Position numbers and translations under genes: made by a program
Source of the DNA: Neoceratodus forsteri
Lineage: Eukaryota; Chordata; Ceratodontiformes; Ceratodontidae
DNA: 64,000 bases
Direction: 5' to 3'
Assembly (NCBI GenBank): GCA_016271365.2
Contig: CM028131.1
Coordinates: 166,908,501 to 166,972,500, forward strand
Notes under the pieces: model-generated
Database searches by the model: none
What the model was told of the DNA's origin: nothing
The model's input: the letters and a program-made list of their open reading frames with translations, nothing else
Shown here: positions 30,255-42,900 of the stretch, one piece after another
Layout: each line of letters starts with the position of its first letter
Numbering within the stretch: the first letter of the stretch is position 1

Positions 30255-33013
30255 TTACTTCATCAGGTAGGCAATTCCATGAATCAACCACCCTTCCTGT
30301 GAAGAAAAACTTGCGCATGTTGCCTCTGAATCTACCCCCCCCCTCAGTTTCTTGTCATGGCCTCTTGTTCTCATGGAGTTGTTAATGAGAAAGTGCTCAT
30401 TGGTGGGGACTATGTTTATACCCTTTAGGTACCTGAATGTCTCAGTCATGTCCCCTCTATCTCTGTGCTGCTCCATGGAGTACTTGTTGAACTTCCATAA
30501 TCTGTGTTCATAAGACAACTCATGGAGACTGTGAATCATTTTAGTTGCCCACATCTGCACTGTCTCCAGTCTGTTTATGTCCTTCCTGAGGTAAGACCTT
30601 CAGAACTGAAAGCAGTACTCAAGGTGGGGCCTCACCAGGGATCTGTACAGTGGCAGGATCACCTCCCTTCTTTTACTTGAGATGCCCTTACCTATGCATC
30701 CTAGCATTTTGCTGGCCCTTATTACTGCTTTTTTGCATTGGTTGCCCCCTTTTAAATCATCTGAAATTATAACTCCCAGATCTCACTCCTGCCTGGTGAT
30801 TGCTAGTGTCCTCCCCCCAAAGTGGTAGTCAGTACCCGAGTTGTTCCTACCCGGATGCATGACCTTGCATTTTTTTGTGTTGAATTTTAGCTGCCACATA
30901 CTTCACCATTTTTCAAGTTTGAGAAGGTCCCTTCTCATTTGCTACACCCCTGGTGCTGTATCCACTCTGTTGCAGAGCTTCGTGTGGTCTGCAAACAGAC
31001 ATACCTTCCTGCCCAACTCATCTGTGATGTCACTGATGAACACATTGAAGAACAAAGGTTCCAGGATGCACCCTTGTGGCACACCACTGGTCATTTCCAT
31101 GGCTTCTGATGCTGCCCCATTTACCATCACTGTTTGGGTTTGCTGTTGAAGCCAGTTTCCTACCCATAATACCACTTCCTTACCTACTCCTGTATTTTCA
31201 AGTTTATTTAGCAGCCTTCTGTGTGGGATAAAATCAAAGGATTTACTAAAGTCTAGATAGATGACATCCATTGCACTCCTCTGGTCCTCCACCCTAGTAA
31301 CTAAGTCAAAGAGCTCAATTTGTCTGGCAAGACCTTCCCACTGTGAACTTATGCTGCTTGGCATCCTGCTGTTCAGTTTACTCCAGAAATTCTATTATTC
31401 TTTCCTTGAGTAGTGATTCCATCAACTTCCCCATCACTGAGGTGAGACTAACTGGTCAGAAGTTCCCAGCTTCCTCTTTGCTACCACTCATGTAGATATG
31501 GATCACTATTGCCTTTTTCCAGTCAGGTGGGACCATTCCTTCTCTCAGGAATCTTATAAATAAGTCTCCCAGGGATTCCGCCAGTTCATCACTCAGTTTC
31601 CGCAATATGCATGAATGGATTCCATCTTGACCCATGGCTTTATCCACATTCAGTTTTTTAAATTCTGCTTTTACTCTTTCTGCCATGAATGAGCTTGTGT
31701 CCACCCCCTTTCTGTTATTTTGTCCCCTTTCGGAGTGGGTACACTGCCAGGTTCTTCCTTTGTAAAGACAGAGCAGAAGTAATCATTCAAAACCTCTGCC
31801 TCTTCTATGTCTTCTTCCACCTTTTTCTTATCCCTGTTTAAGAGCCTGACAATACCTCCTTTGTTTTTCTTTTTGTCACTTATGTACCTAAAGAAGGCAT
31901 TTTTGCCTTCTTTTACCCCATCTCCAAGTCTTCCTCTGTTTGTGCCTCTGCTGCTCTGATCACCCTATTTGCCTCCCTCAAGCTACTCCTGTATGTCTCC
32001 CTATCCATGTCACTGTTAGAGCTCTTGTACTTCTTGAATGCTTGTCTCTTTTCTCTTGCTGTAGTTGCTACCTCTCTTGTGAACCACAGCGGATTCTTTC
32101 TTTTTCTTTTCTTATTGACCAGCCTGGAGCATTTCTCAGTTACTTCTCCAGTGCCTTTCTTATGTGCACCAAATATTCTTCTACCCCTCCTTTTGCCTTT
32201 TTCCTGAAGTCAGCTCTGAAGCCACTTCTCATTTATGCAAAGTCTGTTGTTTCAAAATCAAGGACTCTTGTCTTACAGTGGCTTGATTCTTCTGTCTTGT
32301 TGACCTTAAGTAAGACAGATTTGTGGTCGCTCAATCCCAAATGGCACCCTCTTCCACCTCCTTTACCATGCTACTGCTAGTGAGTACCAGGTCCAGGATT
32401 GTGTTTTCTCTAGTAGATGCCATTATAAACTGGTTTAGACCAGCCCCTCTCATTATGTCTAGGAGGTTTCTACTTCGAACTGTAGATGCTGTGCAGGAAA
32501 TCCAGGCTATGTCTGGGAGATTGAAATCACCCATTAGCATGACCTCCTCCTTATCAGTCATATTCAGTATACTTTCCAGTAGTTCTTTGTCTGCTTCTGC
32601 CCCCTGTGAGGGAGGCCTATATATCCCTTAGTCTGAGGACTGATTTAGTTCCTGATTCAAGTGTGACCCAGAAGACCTCTGATTTGTCTTGGGTTCTTTA
32701 GACTTCCATGGCTTTTATATCTTGTCTTATACACAAGGCTACCCCCCCATCCCTTTCTGTCCTTCCTGAACAGGTTGTAGCCTGGGATGGCAATATCCCA
32801 TGTATGGCTGTCATTAAACCATGTTTCAGATACTGCCACCCAGTCCAGCCCAGCCTCTGCCATTGTGGCCGTGAGTTCTGGGATTTTATTAGCCAGACTG
32901 TGGGCATTAGTCACCATTCCTTTCCAGTAACTGGCATCCTTTTTACTTTTTGTTTTAGCATGCCATGTTTCCTGTTCAACTCTACTGTGCTCCTTCTGTT
33001 TTTGCTTATGCAC
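30255..33013 (-). pseudogene. CR1-c ORF2: endonuclease and reverse transcriptase
   Basis: From high to low coordinates: the endonuclease start NAHSLANKIPELTATM with VSETWF and YNLFRKDRKGWGG (32700-32960), and MGDFNLPDIAW near 32530. Next are RT motifs KAMGQDGIHSCILRKL (31590-31650), VIYLDFSKSFDFIPHRRLL (31190-31265), SGVPQGCILEPLFFNVF (31030-31095) and CLFADHTKLC near 31000. The thumb and C-terminus TRGHDKKLRGGVDSE follow. The catalytic FADD reads FADH. Several frame breaks occur, so it is inactive. Confidence 0.85.
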
Positions 33014-33268
33014 TCAACAAGAAAAGTTCTTGTGGGGATCTGGGGGGGTTGTGACTTGGGTTCAGTTTCCATACAGTAGATTTGTTTGGTCACCACCTCC
33101 CCTTCCTCTAGTTTAAATGCCTAGTGAATACATTGAGTTTTTGCCCTAGTGCCTTCACCCTCTCCTTGTTGAGGTGAAGACTATTGAATTTAATGCAAGA
33201 TCTTTCCCAGGCCCTTATCTGAGCACCAATTGCAGAGCAAAGAGTTTAGTTCCTTGATTTTGGTTTCC

Positions 33269-34098
33269 CTAATTTTCCCTTGGCCTTTTCCCTTTTCCCA
33301 TACTGGGAATACTGTACCTCCAGAAGGCTAGGGTGGATGAAAGAGAGGTCAGTCTATCCCCTAGATTAGAGATGTGCACTTTTACTTGTTCAGTGGAATA
33401 GTCTGTGACATCATTTGTTCCTAGGTGAACAACAATGCCTTTGATGTTACCCACTGTACATGCAAGGTTCTCAATGTGGCCTGTATTCCTTTTTGCTGTG
33501 GCCCCAGAGAGACAATTGACAGTTATTTCCACTTGGTTGGTATCCTGCAAGTTGGATTTGACTCCTCGAATCATGGAGTCCCCACAATGATCAGGTTCTT
33601 TTTCCATTCTTAGAAGTGTTTGTCCTGGCCTGTTTGTCCTGTTGATGTGAGTGGTGCCATGGCACCCTGTCCCTTTGACCCACATTGGTGTTTGCTTCAT
33701 CTCCTTATTTAGGCACTAGTAGGAACATTAAGTTTTATTTTGTAGTACCTTTTAGGTTGGTACCAGGCTGGTGCTGCTGCACACTACTTTCCTGGTTTGA
33801 GCAGCTGCCTGATTCCCTGCATGTCCTTTCTAGGAGGGGGAACCTGTTTTTCAGCTGCATGTCCTTCCCTTGATTGCTGTATATTCGGTGAGTCCTGCTG
33901 TGGTTGGCTCTGCCCTTTGCGCAGCCTCCACCCCCCTGGATGGACTGCCTTTTGATGTAGAGGGACAATATCAGGGTGTTGGTTTAGCTGGGGTGGATTC
34001 CAAGCCCTTGTGACCTGCTGCAATGTATGATTAAGCTGGGAAATTGTTGTCCATGGTTCCTGGAGGTAGGCACAAGAGTCTTTTATGGCCCAGCACAT
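33269..34098 (-). pseudogene. CR1-c ORF1 with esterase-like (SGNH) domain
   Basis: CR1 ORF1 proteins often carry a SGNH-type esterase domain. The minus frame at 33269-33700 reads GDSMIRGVK (block I, G-D-S), SGATAKRN and VVHLGTNDVTDYS (the GxND block). These are the expected esterase motifs with the catalytic Ser in GDS retained. The N-terminal part (33784-34098) reads CWAIKDSCAYLQEPW and is Gln-rich, in another frame. The role of the esterase in retrotransposition is not established. Confidence 0.8.
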
Positions 34099-34677
34099 TG
34101 GGCAGTAATGTATTTTGTTGATCCAGGCCCTGTAAAAGCATGATCAGCATTGATTACAATGCACAATGTACATGTCTGGTTGTTTTATGTAGCTTAGAGA
34201 TGAGACCACAGTTGTGGTAGGTCTGTGCTGGCATTAAGCACAGGATGATTTTGTGGATGGAAGAAAGGTATAGGATCTATCTTTAGGGGTGTGTTAGTGG
34301 ATGAAATGCAAGAAAGCTGAATGGAAAAAAAATAAATATATATTTTTTTCTTCTTGGTGTGTTTAGAATAAAGTTGCAGGATATATCTGGCTGGGATAAG
34401 TTAGTGGATGAAAAGCAAGAGATCTACAGGAGAGAAACGGTGACTGAAGGTGGGTATTATTATGATGTTTGTGTACACTGGGGAGAGAGAGTTTAAGTAG
34501 CTGAAGATAGTTCCAGGTGTCTTCTGTTAGTAATGGTCAGGTGATATGCCTCCTTCCTGGAATGAGAAGAAGTGAGGGAGTATAGATGGAGATGACCCTG
34601 GGGATGGTGGGATTGGGGGAGGGAGGTTGGGTAATTTGAAGGTGCCACTGCTGCTGAAAAACAGTAACTACAATAGT

Positions 34678-35325
34678 GGAGATCAGTGAAGCTGAGCAGA
34701 TGGTAAGGCTAGGGGCTGGATCACACTTAGAATGTCCATATGCCTCCTAAGGTTGCCCTTTGTGTCTGAGCTGTTGCTTCTGGTTGTTTCTGGCTGAGAG
34801 CTTTCTATTAGCTGATCACTATTTCAATAGTGGGTACACTAGTCAGTGAAGATCAGTGAAGCTCAGTTAACAGTAAGGCTAGGGGCTGGACAGCTCTTGG
34901 CATATGCCTCCTGGGGTGCCCTTTGTGTCTGAGTTGTTGCTTCTGGCTAAGAGCTTTCTATTAGCCGATCAGCAGTATAAATAATGATTTACATACAGCA
35001 CTCAGAAATTCTTGGTAAGTGTTCCAACTGCTCCTTATGCTGAGAGAGAGGCTGCTGGCAGGGTCTGAGCAGAGTAAGTCAGGAGAGAAACCACCTCAGC
35101 AGAGAAAGGAGCCCGGAGTGTGCACTCCAAGGGGGATTCACCCTGATAGAAACACTGTCAAGGAATCCGTGCTTCTGCACCTGTCAGAGTCTGCCTTCCC
35201 TCCATGACTGATCTCTCTCTCCCAGTCAGTGAAGATCAGTGAAGCTCAGCAGACAGTAAGGCTAGGGGCTGGACCACACTTGATGTATGCCTCCTAGGGT
35301 TGCCCTCTGTGTCTGAGATGTTGTG
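34678..35325 (-). repeat. CR1-c 5' UTR with tandem monomers
   Basis: A unit beginning GATCAGTGAAGCT (plus-strand reading) starts at 34681, 34851 and 35234. Each unit continues with AAGGCTAGGGGCTGGA, ATGCCTCCT, TTGCCCT, TTTGTGTCTGAG and CTTTCTATTAG-type words. The third is cut at the element's end. About 250 extra bases separate the second and third units. Promoter monomers of this kind are well known for mouse L1; for CR1 this is an inference from position. Confidence 0.75.
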
Positions 35326-35875
35326 GTGGAATGTAACCTTTTTTGGGCCAAATGGCCAGAGTGTAATTGATTATATTTTATGTGATTTAGAAACATTTGA
35401 TCTTGTTGATTATCTTTCTACTGAGATGTGGACAGAAAGTGACAATGCTCCATTCGTATTTAATTTAGAGGTACCAAAGTCTGATTTTCCAAACAATCTG
35501 CCAATTGACCATTTAAAAGAGTCAAGGGTACAGGGGAAAAAATAAGAATAAATCTATAAATTCTAGGAAATATCAGTGCTATTTATCACTCACAATCAAT
35601 AAAAAATATGCCAAATACTATTATACAATCTTCTTCTCCAGTAGTGATTGAAAATAATTTACAGCAAATATTCTCATTAATAAAATCCTATATCTATATT
35701 TCACATTCAACTAATAAAATTTCATCAAACAAGTATAATTGGTTTCACAATGCCTGTAAACAGGCAAAAAAGAAACTAAAAAACATAATATATTTGGTGA
35801 GATTTCACCCTAACAAAAATAATCTTAAAACACTATCTAAAGCTAGGAAGGATTATAGGGATTTTCTAAAAATGA
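35326..35875 (+). pseudogene. Ingi/Vingi-like endonuclease end and linker
   Basis: It begins VTFFGPNGQSVIDYIL, the substrate-binding IDYV-type box. ESDNAPFVF follows, where the family has SDHxPI; His to Asn would disable the nuclease. The linker continues at 35608-35875 with NKYNWFHNACKQAKKKLKN and ARKDYRDFLKMKK, then the Penelope end interrupts it. Confidence 0.75.
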
Positions 35876-36715
35876 AAAAGATGGAAGATTTGATACCTTT
35901 TATTGGACCAACAAGTGTATCGTACAAAGATGGAATTACACACAAGCTTTCGGGGCCACACAGGTCCCTTCTTCAGGTGAATAGCAAAACTAAGCAACAT
36001 AAGTAGTATTCGTATCCACCGTGGAGCAATTAAAAATTAGGAAGTGAAGTAGGAAGGTGATGAAGGGGACTAGAGATGAAAGTCTAAGATGCACAATAAC
36101 AACATGAGAAAAATGGGGAGGGGGATAAGTAGGAACAGGTCAGTAGGAGATGAAAGGAAGCTAAAGGGAAGACAAAAGCATGCAGATAGGATCTGAGATC
36201 AGAGGCTGGCTGTAAGGGTAGAATTGAAAGAAGATGCCTGAGAGATGCAAGGAAATCAAGAAATTAGGAGAAACTAAGGAACAAAGGCCTAGATAAACAG
36301 AGTGTGAGGTAATATAAACAGAGAAGTGAAAACAAGAGGGAGTGGGTGGGACTAAAGAGATAGTAGGAGAGGCAGGGAGGATATGAGGTAGAGGTAAAAA
36401 AAGCAAATCAGGCAGAACTTACAGAAAAAAAATAATAATAAAAGAAATACAAACCAAAGTGTGATAAATAATGACATGATTTAGTACAAAATAAAAGAGA
36501 ATTATAGTTTACTATAGAGTGTCATGAAACCAATGTCCCAATTCAGTCCAGTCCAGAAATGTTAGATTTAAATTGTTTAATATATTTCAGTTCCCATCTC
36601 CTTTTGTCCCGTGTGTTTTTGAAGTTGCCTCTTAGTATCAAGACAGATAAATCCAAGAGAGAGTGATCTGTTTGTGAAAAATAGTTTCCTACTGGAATGC
36701 TGATAATCTGGTTTA

Positions 36716-36925
36716 CTATTGTGTGATGGTGGTGATTATCTTGGTTTTCAGTGGTTGGCTAGTTTCCCCAATATAGCAACCATTTGTGCACTTCTTGCAT
36801 TGAATTAGGTAAACCACATTGCTGGATTGACATGTGTAGGATCCACTAATTTGTATTATGTTGTTCTGGCTTGTCTTAATGGTGGCCTGTGTGCATATGT
36901 GGGTGCAGGTCTTACATCTTGCCAT
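36716..36925 (-). pseudogene. Penelope GIY-YIG endonuclease domain
   Basis: The frame reads CKTCTHI (Cys motif), then SSNVVYLIQCKKC (the GIY position, here VVYLI) and GCYIGETSQPLKTK (the YIG motif intact). This domain cuts target DNA in GIY-YIG-type Penelope elements. Upstream and downstream readings shift frame, and the catalytic Glu region is not clearly preserved, so I call it decayed. Confidence 0.85.
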
Positions 36926-37653
36926 GTTGCATGGTGTTGTCCCTCTTGTTTCTGGTTATTTTGATCTGCTGGGAGTTTGTTATGAATTATTATGTTTGAG
37001 ATGCTGAGGGGCTACTTATAGGCAATGACAGGTGGTTCATGGAAGATGTCTTTCAGTGTTTCATCTTCTCTCAGCATGGGTTGCAGCTCTTTGACAATTT
37101 CCTGAAGAGGTTTTAGCATGGGGCTGTAAGTGACCACTAGGGGTGTGCAATCAGTTTGATGTCTTTGCCTGTATTCCAGCAGATTGTCTTGTGGTATTTG
37201 TATGGCCCATTCAAATTCTTTGTCAATTTGTCTTGGAGAGCGGCTCTGCTGAATAAAGGAATTCTGAAGTGTGGAGCGCTGTCTGTTTCTTGTTCTCTCA
37301 TCAGAGCAGATTCGATGGTATAGAATCGCCTGACTGTAGATTACAGATTTTTTTGTATGATTTGGGTGGAAGCTGGAATTATGTAGGTAGTGGTGTCTGT
37401 CAGTGGGTTTTCTGTAAAGAGCAGTTTGTATACAGTATGTCCATTTTTAGTGATACTGACTGTGGTGTCAAGAAAATGTATGTTGGTGGTAGAGTATTCA
37501 ATGGTGAGATTTATGGAATGATGAAAATTGTTAAAATCATGATGGAATTTTTTGAGAGAGTCTTCACCTTCTGTTCAAATCAGGAATATGTCATCAATAA
37601 ATTGGAGGTAGACAGATGGATTATAAGTGTGCTGTTTAAAACAAAATACTCCT

Positions 37654-38175
37654 CTATGCAGGCCATGAAAAGATTGACATATTGTGGTGCCATTTAGTGC
37701 CCATGGCTGTCCCCATGATCTGTAAAAAGTGCTTGCTGTTAAAGGTGAAGTTGTTGTGTATCAAAATGAATTTTATTAGGGTGCTGATGGTGGTTTCTGG
37801 AATGTCTCCTGTGGATGTGTTTTTCTTTAACATTTTCTGACATGCTATGCCATCATCATGTGGGATCTTGGTGTACAGAGAAATGACATCCAACGTGGCT
37901 AGGATAGTGTCCGGTGGCAGTTGGCCAATTTGTTTCAGTTTCCTGAGGAAATCGGTGGTGACCTGAATAAAACTGCTAGTAGCTCTTACTAGTGGTTTTA
38001 AAATGGATTCAATGAGTCCTGAAATGTTTTTAGTGAGTGTGCCAATGCTAGAGATGATGGGTTGTTCTGGATTCCCTGGTTTGTGTATCTTGGGTAGCAT
38101 ATAGAATATCCCTGGAGTAGGTTTGTTTGGAATTAGTATTTTTAACTGTTCTTGGATGTTGTTAGGTAGAGACAT
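37654..38175 (-). pseudogene. Penelope reverse transcriptase fragment
   Basis: A 173-aa minus frame carries FYMLPKIHKPGNPEQPIISS, the characteristic Penelope motif, then ATLDVISLYTKIPHDDG (motif A with its Asp) and a block ending MGTAMGTKW that matches the Q/MGTxMGTxxAP box. The YxDD box and the part toward GIY-YIG lie at lower coordinates in other frames. The whole family protein is usually 600-800 aa, so about a quarter is continuous here. Confidence 0.85.
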
Positions 38176-38339
38176 GATGATTTGTTTAAGTTCTTCTGTA
38201 TACTATATAGCAGGGTCTTCGGTGAGTTCTCTATAGTAAGTAGTATCTGACAGCTGTCTGTGTGCATCTTTAATGTAATCCTCTGTGTTCATCACAACCA
38301 TAGTTCCACCCTTGTCAGCTTGTTTTATTACAGTGTTAT

Positions 38340-39992
38340 GGCTGGAATCTCTTTTTACTAAAAATGAAGTAAATAGAATATCAGGAAAACCAGTGAAAAA
38401 TTATTCTTCAAATTATCAAGTCCAAAGACTCAAAACAATTTTGGCATATGGTATCTAGAGGCTCTCTACCCCTCCAACCATCTTTATTAACATTAATCCC
38501 AAAGGAAATTTGGTTAGCTCATTATCAGCATTTATTCAATTATCAGTCTGAATGTATTGTTCGGTATAAAGTCTGTCATTTATTGATAAAAGCATTCTAT
38601 CCTTTAACAATTGAATTGGCTCAAGTAATTGAAGTCAATTCAAATTTGGTTAACAACAAGGCACAGGGGCCCGATACCATGCCATCTGAAAGCTATAAAT
38701 TTAATATTGATTTTTGTTCTCCACTTCTTACAAAATATTTTAACACTTGCCTCATAAAAAATTATGTATCAGCCTCTTGGAAACTAAACATAATTATTCC
38801 ACTTCATGAAAAATGTCCTCCATGAGATCTAGTCAACTATCACCCCTTCAGTTTGCTGTATACTGTTTCAGAATTTTTTTTAAAAATACTTAAAAAAAAT
38901 ACTAACACTTTGGATTAACCATGCCAATGTGATTCCACCTTTTCAGGCAGGATTTAGATGCCATTTTCCCACCATTGATATTATTTTTGTTTAACATGCA
39001 GGTTTGAAAAATATAACCAGATCAAAAAATGAAACTTTACTATTTATAGATTTCGCTTCAGCATTTGATTCTATAAATGGCAGCACATTATGGGATAAAC
39101 AAAGATGTAAAGGTATTGACAAATCTCTTCTACAACCCATCCAGTTACTTTATTCTAACATATCTACAAACGTTAGATATGATATTTTGGGCATTATCAC
39201 TCAGCCCTTACCCCTCCATTTGAGGGTAAAAACAAGGCTGTTTATTAGCCCCTGTACTATTTAATCTTTATATTAATGACTTACTAGAATTTGAAGATAA
39301 TCCACTGTAGGATCCACCAGAAATCAATGGCCTCCCATTGCACGTCTTGTCTTTCATGGATGATTTAGTACCATTTTCCCTAACAAAAATAGGACTGCAA
39401 AGGAAAATTGATATAATGTATGAGCTGTGTAAGCATCTTCAACTTAAAATAAACTTAACTAAAATGAAATATCTGATATTTGGCTCCAAAACACCAATAC
39501 CTCTTTCTTTTTAGATAGACTAAGAATTGAAACAGTTAAGGAATATGTATATTTAATGATCAGAATAACAGCAAACATAAATTGGCTCCAACATTATAAA
39601 TCACAAATAAAAGCAAAACAAAATGCTAAGGCGTTTTTAAAATGTAATTTTAAATTTGGAGGTTTATCCATAACTCCAGCTCTGCTAGCTGCAGATTCAA
39701 AAATCAATCTTCTCTTGAGATACGGAGCCAAAGTCTTGGCAACTGGCCATCTGGGTGCCAGAGAAACCCGTCTACTCTATTTTTATAAATAATTATTGAT
39801 GGTACCTCTATCAACTTCATCAACAATGGTGAGGGCAGAAATTGGTAAAATTCCTATAAGTCCAATCAATAATGTAGGTGTGTATCCTATTGGTTAAAAG
39901 TTATAAACAATAAACATAACATTCTCCCCTCGGTATGTTAACAAGAAAAAATAAAATGGCTCCATTTGGGCCTAAAATCCAATTAGCTTTCG
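38340..39992 (+). pseudogene. Ingi/Vingi-like reverse transcriptase
   Basis: Blocks in order are FWHMVSRGSLPLQPS; NNKAQGPDTMPSESYK; SWKLNIIIPLHEKC (the family's hV.pi.KkG position); VNYHPFSLL; LFIDFASAFDSINGSTLW (motif A); and NISTNVRYDILG. A degraded FMDDLV box near 39355-39375 is followed by INWLQHYKSQIKAKQNA and LRYGAKVL near 39715 (family LLYGAE). Several frameshifts and stops are present, and the GxxQGC box is lost. CR1-d starts at the end of this block. Confidence 0.75.
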
Positions 39993-42900
39993 TGGAATCA
40001 TACAATCATAGAATCTTCCTGGCAGAAAAGGACCATTTGGCCCATCAAGTCTCCCCTGAGAGATCACACTCCCTCTTTCCTTTCTTGCTTGCACCCCGCT
40101 GCCCTCCCATACTCCCCTGGCCAAGTCCCATGTAGATATCCCATTCTCTCTTGAACTTTTCCACCATGTCTGCTTCCACAACCAATTTTGGCAACCTGTT
40201 CCATGAACCCACAACCCTTTGTGAGACGTAGCACCCCATTAGGTCCCTCCAATATCTACCCCTTCCAACCTGAGTGAATGACCCCTGGTGGCTTTGTTCT
40301 TGCTTAGTTTTAAGATGCTATCCCCCTTTACCTTATTTGTTCCTTTCATGTACTTGAAGGCCTCAACCATGTCTCCCCTCTCTTTTCTCATCTCCAGCAA
40401 ATACAAACCCAGCTCCTCCAGCCTCTCCTCATAAGATCTTCTTGCATCCCCATGATCATTCCCTTCTTTGGACTCTTTCCAGCCTGTCCTTGTCACCCTG
40501 CAAGTGGGACCTCCAGAACTGAACCCCGTATTCCAGCTGTGGCCTGACCAGTGTTTTGTAAAGTAGCATGATCATCTCCTTCCTCCTACTTGTGAAACCC
40601 CTTCCAATGCATGACAGCATTTTTGCTGCTTTACCAGCCACTTGTTCACACTGGTACCTAACCTTGAGATTGTTTGTGGTCCAAATTCCCAGGTCCTTCT
40701 CTTGTTCCATGGCCTGCAGTGACCTCTCCCCCATGTACTAATTTGCCCCAGGATTGTTCCATCCTGAGTGCATTACTTTGCACTTTTTTTGCATTGAATT
40801 GCAGTTGCCACTTATCTGCCCACTCCTCCAGCTTGACTAGGTCCTGCCTCATTTTCTCCACCCCTCTGGCACGTCCACTGTGTTGTCGACTTTTGTGTCA
40901 TCCATGAACAGACACGTCTTTCCATGTAGACCCTCTGCCAGGTCTCTCACGTACACATTGAACAATATGGGACTCAACACCGACCCTTGTGGTATCCTGC
41001 TTGTCACCCTTAGCTCTCCGGAGTGCCTCCCATTTACCACCACTCTCTGAATCTTTCCCCCAAGCCAATCCTCTGCCCACTTTCTGAGTTTGGCCCCCAA
41101 CCCTAAGCTACCTAACTTGCTTATCAACCTCCTATGGGGGACGGAGTCAAAGCCTTCCTGAAATCCAGGTAGATCACATCCACCACTCCCCCTTGGTCAT
41201 ATACTTCTGTTACACCCTTGAAGAATTCAATCAGGTTGGTCTGACATGACCTACCACCTGTGAATCCATGTTGGTTTTCATCCATTAGCCACTCATCCTC
41301 CAGGTGTTTTACCAGCCTCTCCTTTATGAGGGATTCCATCAGCTTGCCCACCACAGAGGTGAGACTGACTGGGTGATAGCTGCTAGGATCATCCTTCCTT
41401 CCTCCCTTGTATAGTGATACCACCTCCACCTGCTTCCAGGCTACTGGGGACCCTCCCCAATTCAAGGGATAGATTAAACAGTCTGGTGAGTGGCCCTGCC
41501 AGCTCCTCCCATAACTCCTTAAGTACCCTTGGATGAACTTGATCAGGACCCATGGCATTGTCAGTTTTTAATTTTCCCAGCTCCTCCAGTACCCTCATCT
41601 CTGTGAAGGGGCTTGTGTCTACCTCCTTGCCCACCCATCCCCTTTTTAGTTAATGAAGACCATTTTCTTTCCTTCTCTGCTGTGAAATCTGATGTAAAGT
41701 ATTCATTGAGCAGGGCTGCCTTATTACCATCCCCTTCTACCATTACCCCATCCTTTCTGAGGCAGTATAGCGCAGTGGTTTAAGGCTTTGAGCTGCAAAC
41801 CTGGAGACCTGAGTTTGAATCCCACAGCCCCCACCTGCATACTGTGTGATCCTGAACAATTCACTTAACTTCCTTGGGATTCCAGGTCGCACCTGTAAAC
41901 AAGCTTTCAGCTTAGTGTGTCTCTCCTGGTTAAACAAAAACAAAAATTATAAAAAAAGTCCTGGAATCCCTTGCCTGCTTTTCCTTCTGTCCCTCACATA
42001 TCTAAAATATATTTTGTCCCCCTGTTTTTAACTCCCTTGCTATTTTCTCCTCTCTACATGCGTTTGCCTGTCTTATGGTCTTTCCCGCTGCTTTGAATTT
42101 TTTCCTTGTAGACCACTCTTTCCTTCAATCTTTGTGACCATTTGCAAACTTTGAAGGCTATTTTTTTCTCCCTGATGGCCTCCCTAACCCCTGTTGTGAA
42201 CCACAAGGGTTTTCTCCCAATTTTGCTAATTTTGTGGATGCATTGTTCTGTGGCCTTCAGGATTCTGCCCTTTATCCCCCCTCCACAGCTGCTCTACCTC
42301 CCCTCAGTTTTGAGTCCCTTCTAGTTCCCTCCATAAGATGTTCTTTATTTTGCCCTCCTAAAGTACAGTACTCTGGTGGTTGACCTGCCTGATTCTGACA
42401 CTGCCTGGATGGAGAACCTAAACATCTTGTGGTTGCTGTCTTCCAAGCTTCCCCCCCACCTCCACCCCTTCCACATTGTCCCCGTTGGTCAAGACAATTT
42501 CCAGCATAACCTCCTCCTAGTGGGCTGTCTGACTAGCTGGTATAGGAATTCATCCTGCAAGGATTCTACCAATTCCCTGCTTTTTTCAGATGTGGCTGAT
42601 GGTATTTGCCAGTCCATGTCAGGTAGGTTCAACTCCCAACCACTATGATCTCCCCTTTGCCCACCTTCCTCTGTATGTCCTTTTCCATTTCCCTATCTAC
42701 TTCCATCTCCTGATGTGGTGGTCTGTAGACCACTCCAGTCCTTATTGCCCCTTCCTCCCTCCTACCCAAGGTGACCCCTATGATCTCAGCAGATCCCTTT
42801 TCCTCCCTAATCTCCTCTGCAGTCATCCCATGCATCACATACAGGGCTACCTCCCCAACTTTTTTTTCTTGCCTGTCCATCCTAAAAAGACTATACCCTT

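Larger units (their letters stand above)
30108..35325 (-). mobile_element. CR1 LINE, near full-length (CR1-c)
   Basis: This is a minus-strand CR1 of about 5.2 kb. The 3' end (ACATAGAAACATATAAAGTG) is at the low side. ORF2 with RT and endonuclease, ORF1 with an esterase-like domain, and a 5' UTR with tandem monomers follow toward higher coordinates. The flanks join as one Ingi/Vingi-like endonuclease reading, so both ends are set to within a few bases. CR1 copies are usually 5'-truncated, so a copy this long is uncommon. Confidence 0.85.
35876..38338 (-). mobile_element. Penelope-like element, GIY-YIG type
   Basis: This is a minus-strand Penelope-like retroelement. The 3' end near 35880 has TTTGATACCTTTTATTGGACC and AAGCTTTCGGGGCCACACAGG, a 3' terminal sequence seen in vertebrate Penelope elements. 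Toward higher coordinates are the GIY-YIG endonuclease, then reverse transcriptase. It interrupts the linker of the Ingi/Vingi-like LINE. The N-terminal part of the RT seems truncated near 38338. Penelope-like elements form their own RT lineage related to telomerase. Confidence 0.85.

Noticed and set aside
31940..33079. Several plus-strand frames of 100-146 aa
   Set aside because: Antisense of CR1-c ORF2; no motif on the plus strand.
33269..33700. Host esterase or lipase gene
   Set aside because: GDS and GxND motifs lie directly upstream of CR1 ORF2 in the same orientation; this is CR1 ORF1.
41760..41830. Possible tRNA gene
   Set aside because: A and B box-like words are present, but the following core and A-rich tail identify a MIR-type SINE head, and no cloverleaf with paired acceptor stem was seen.
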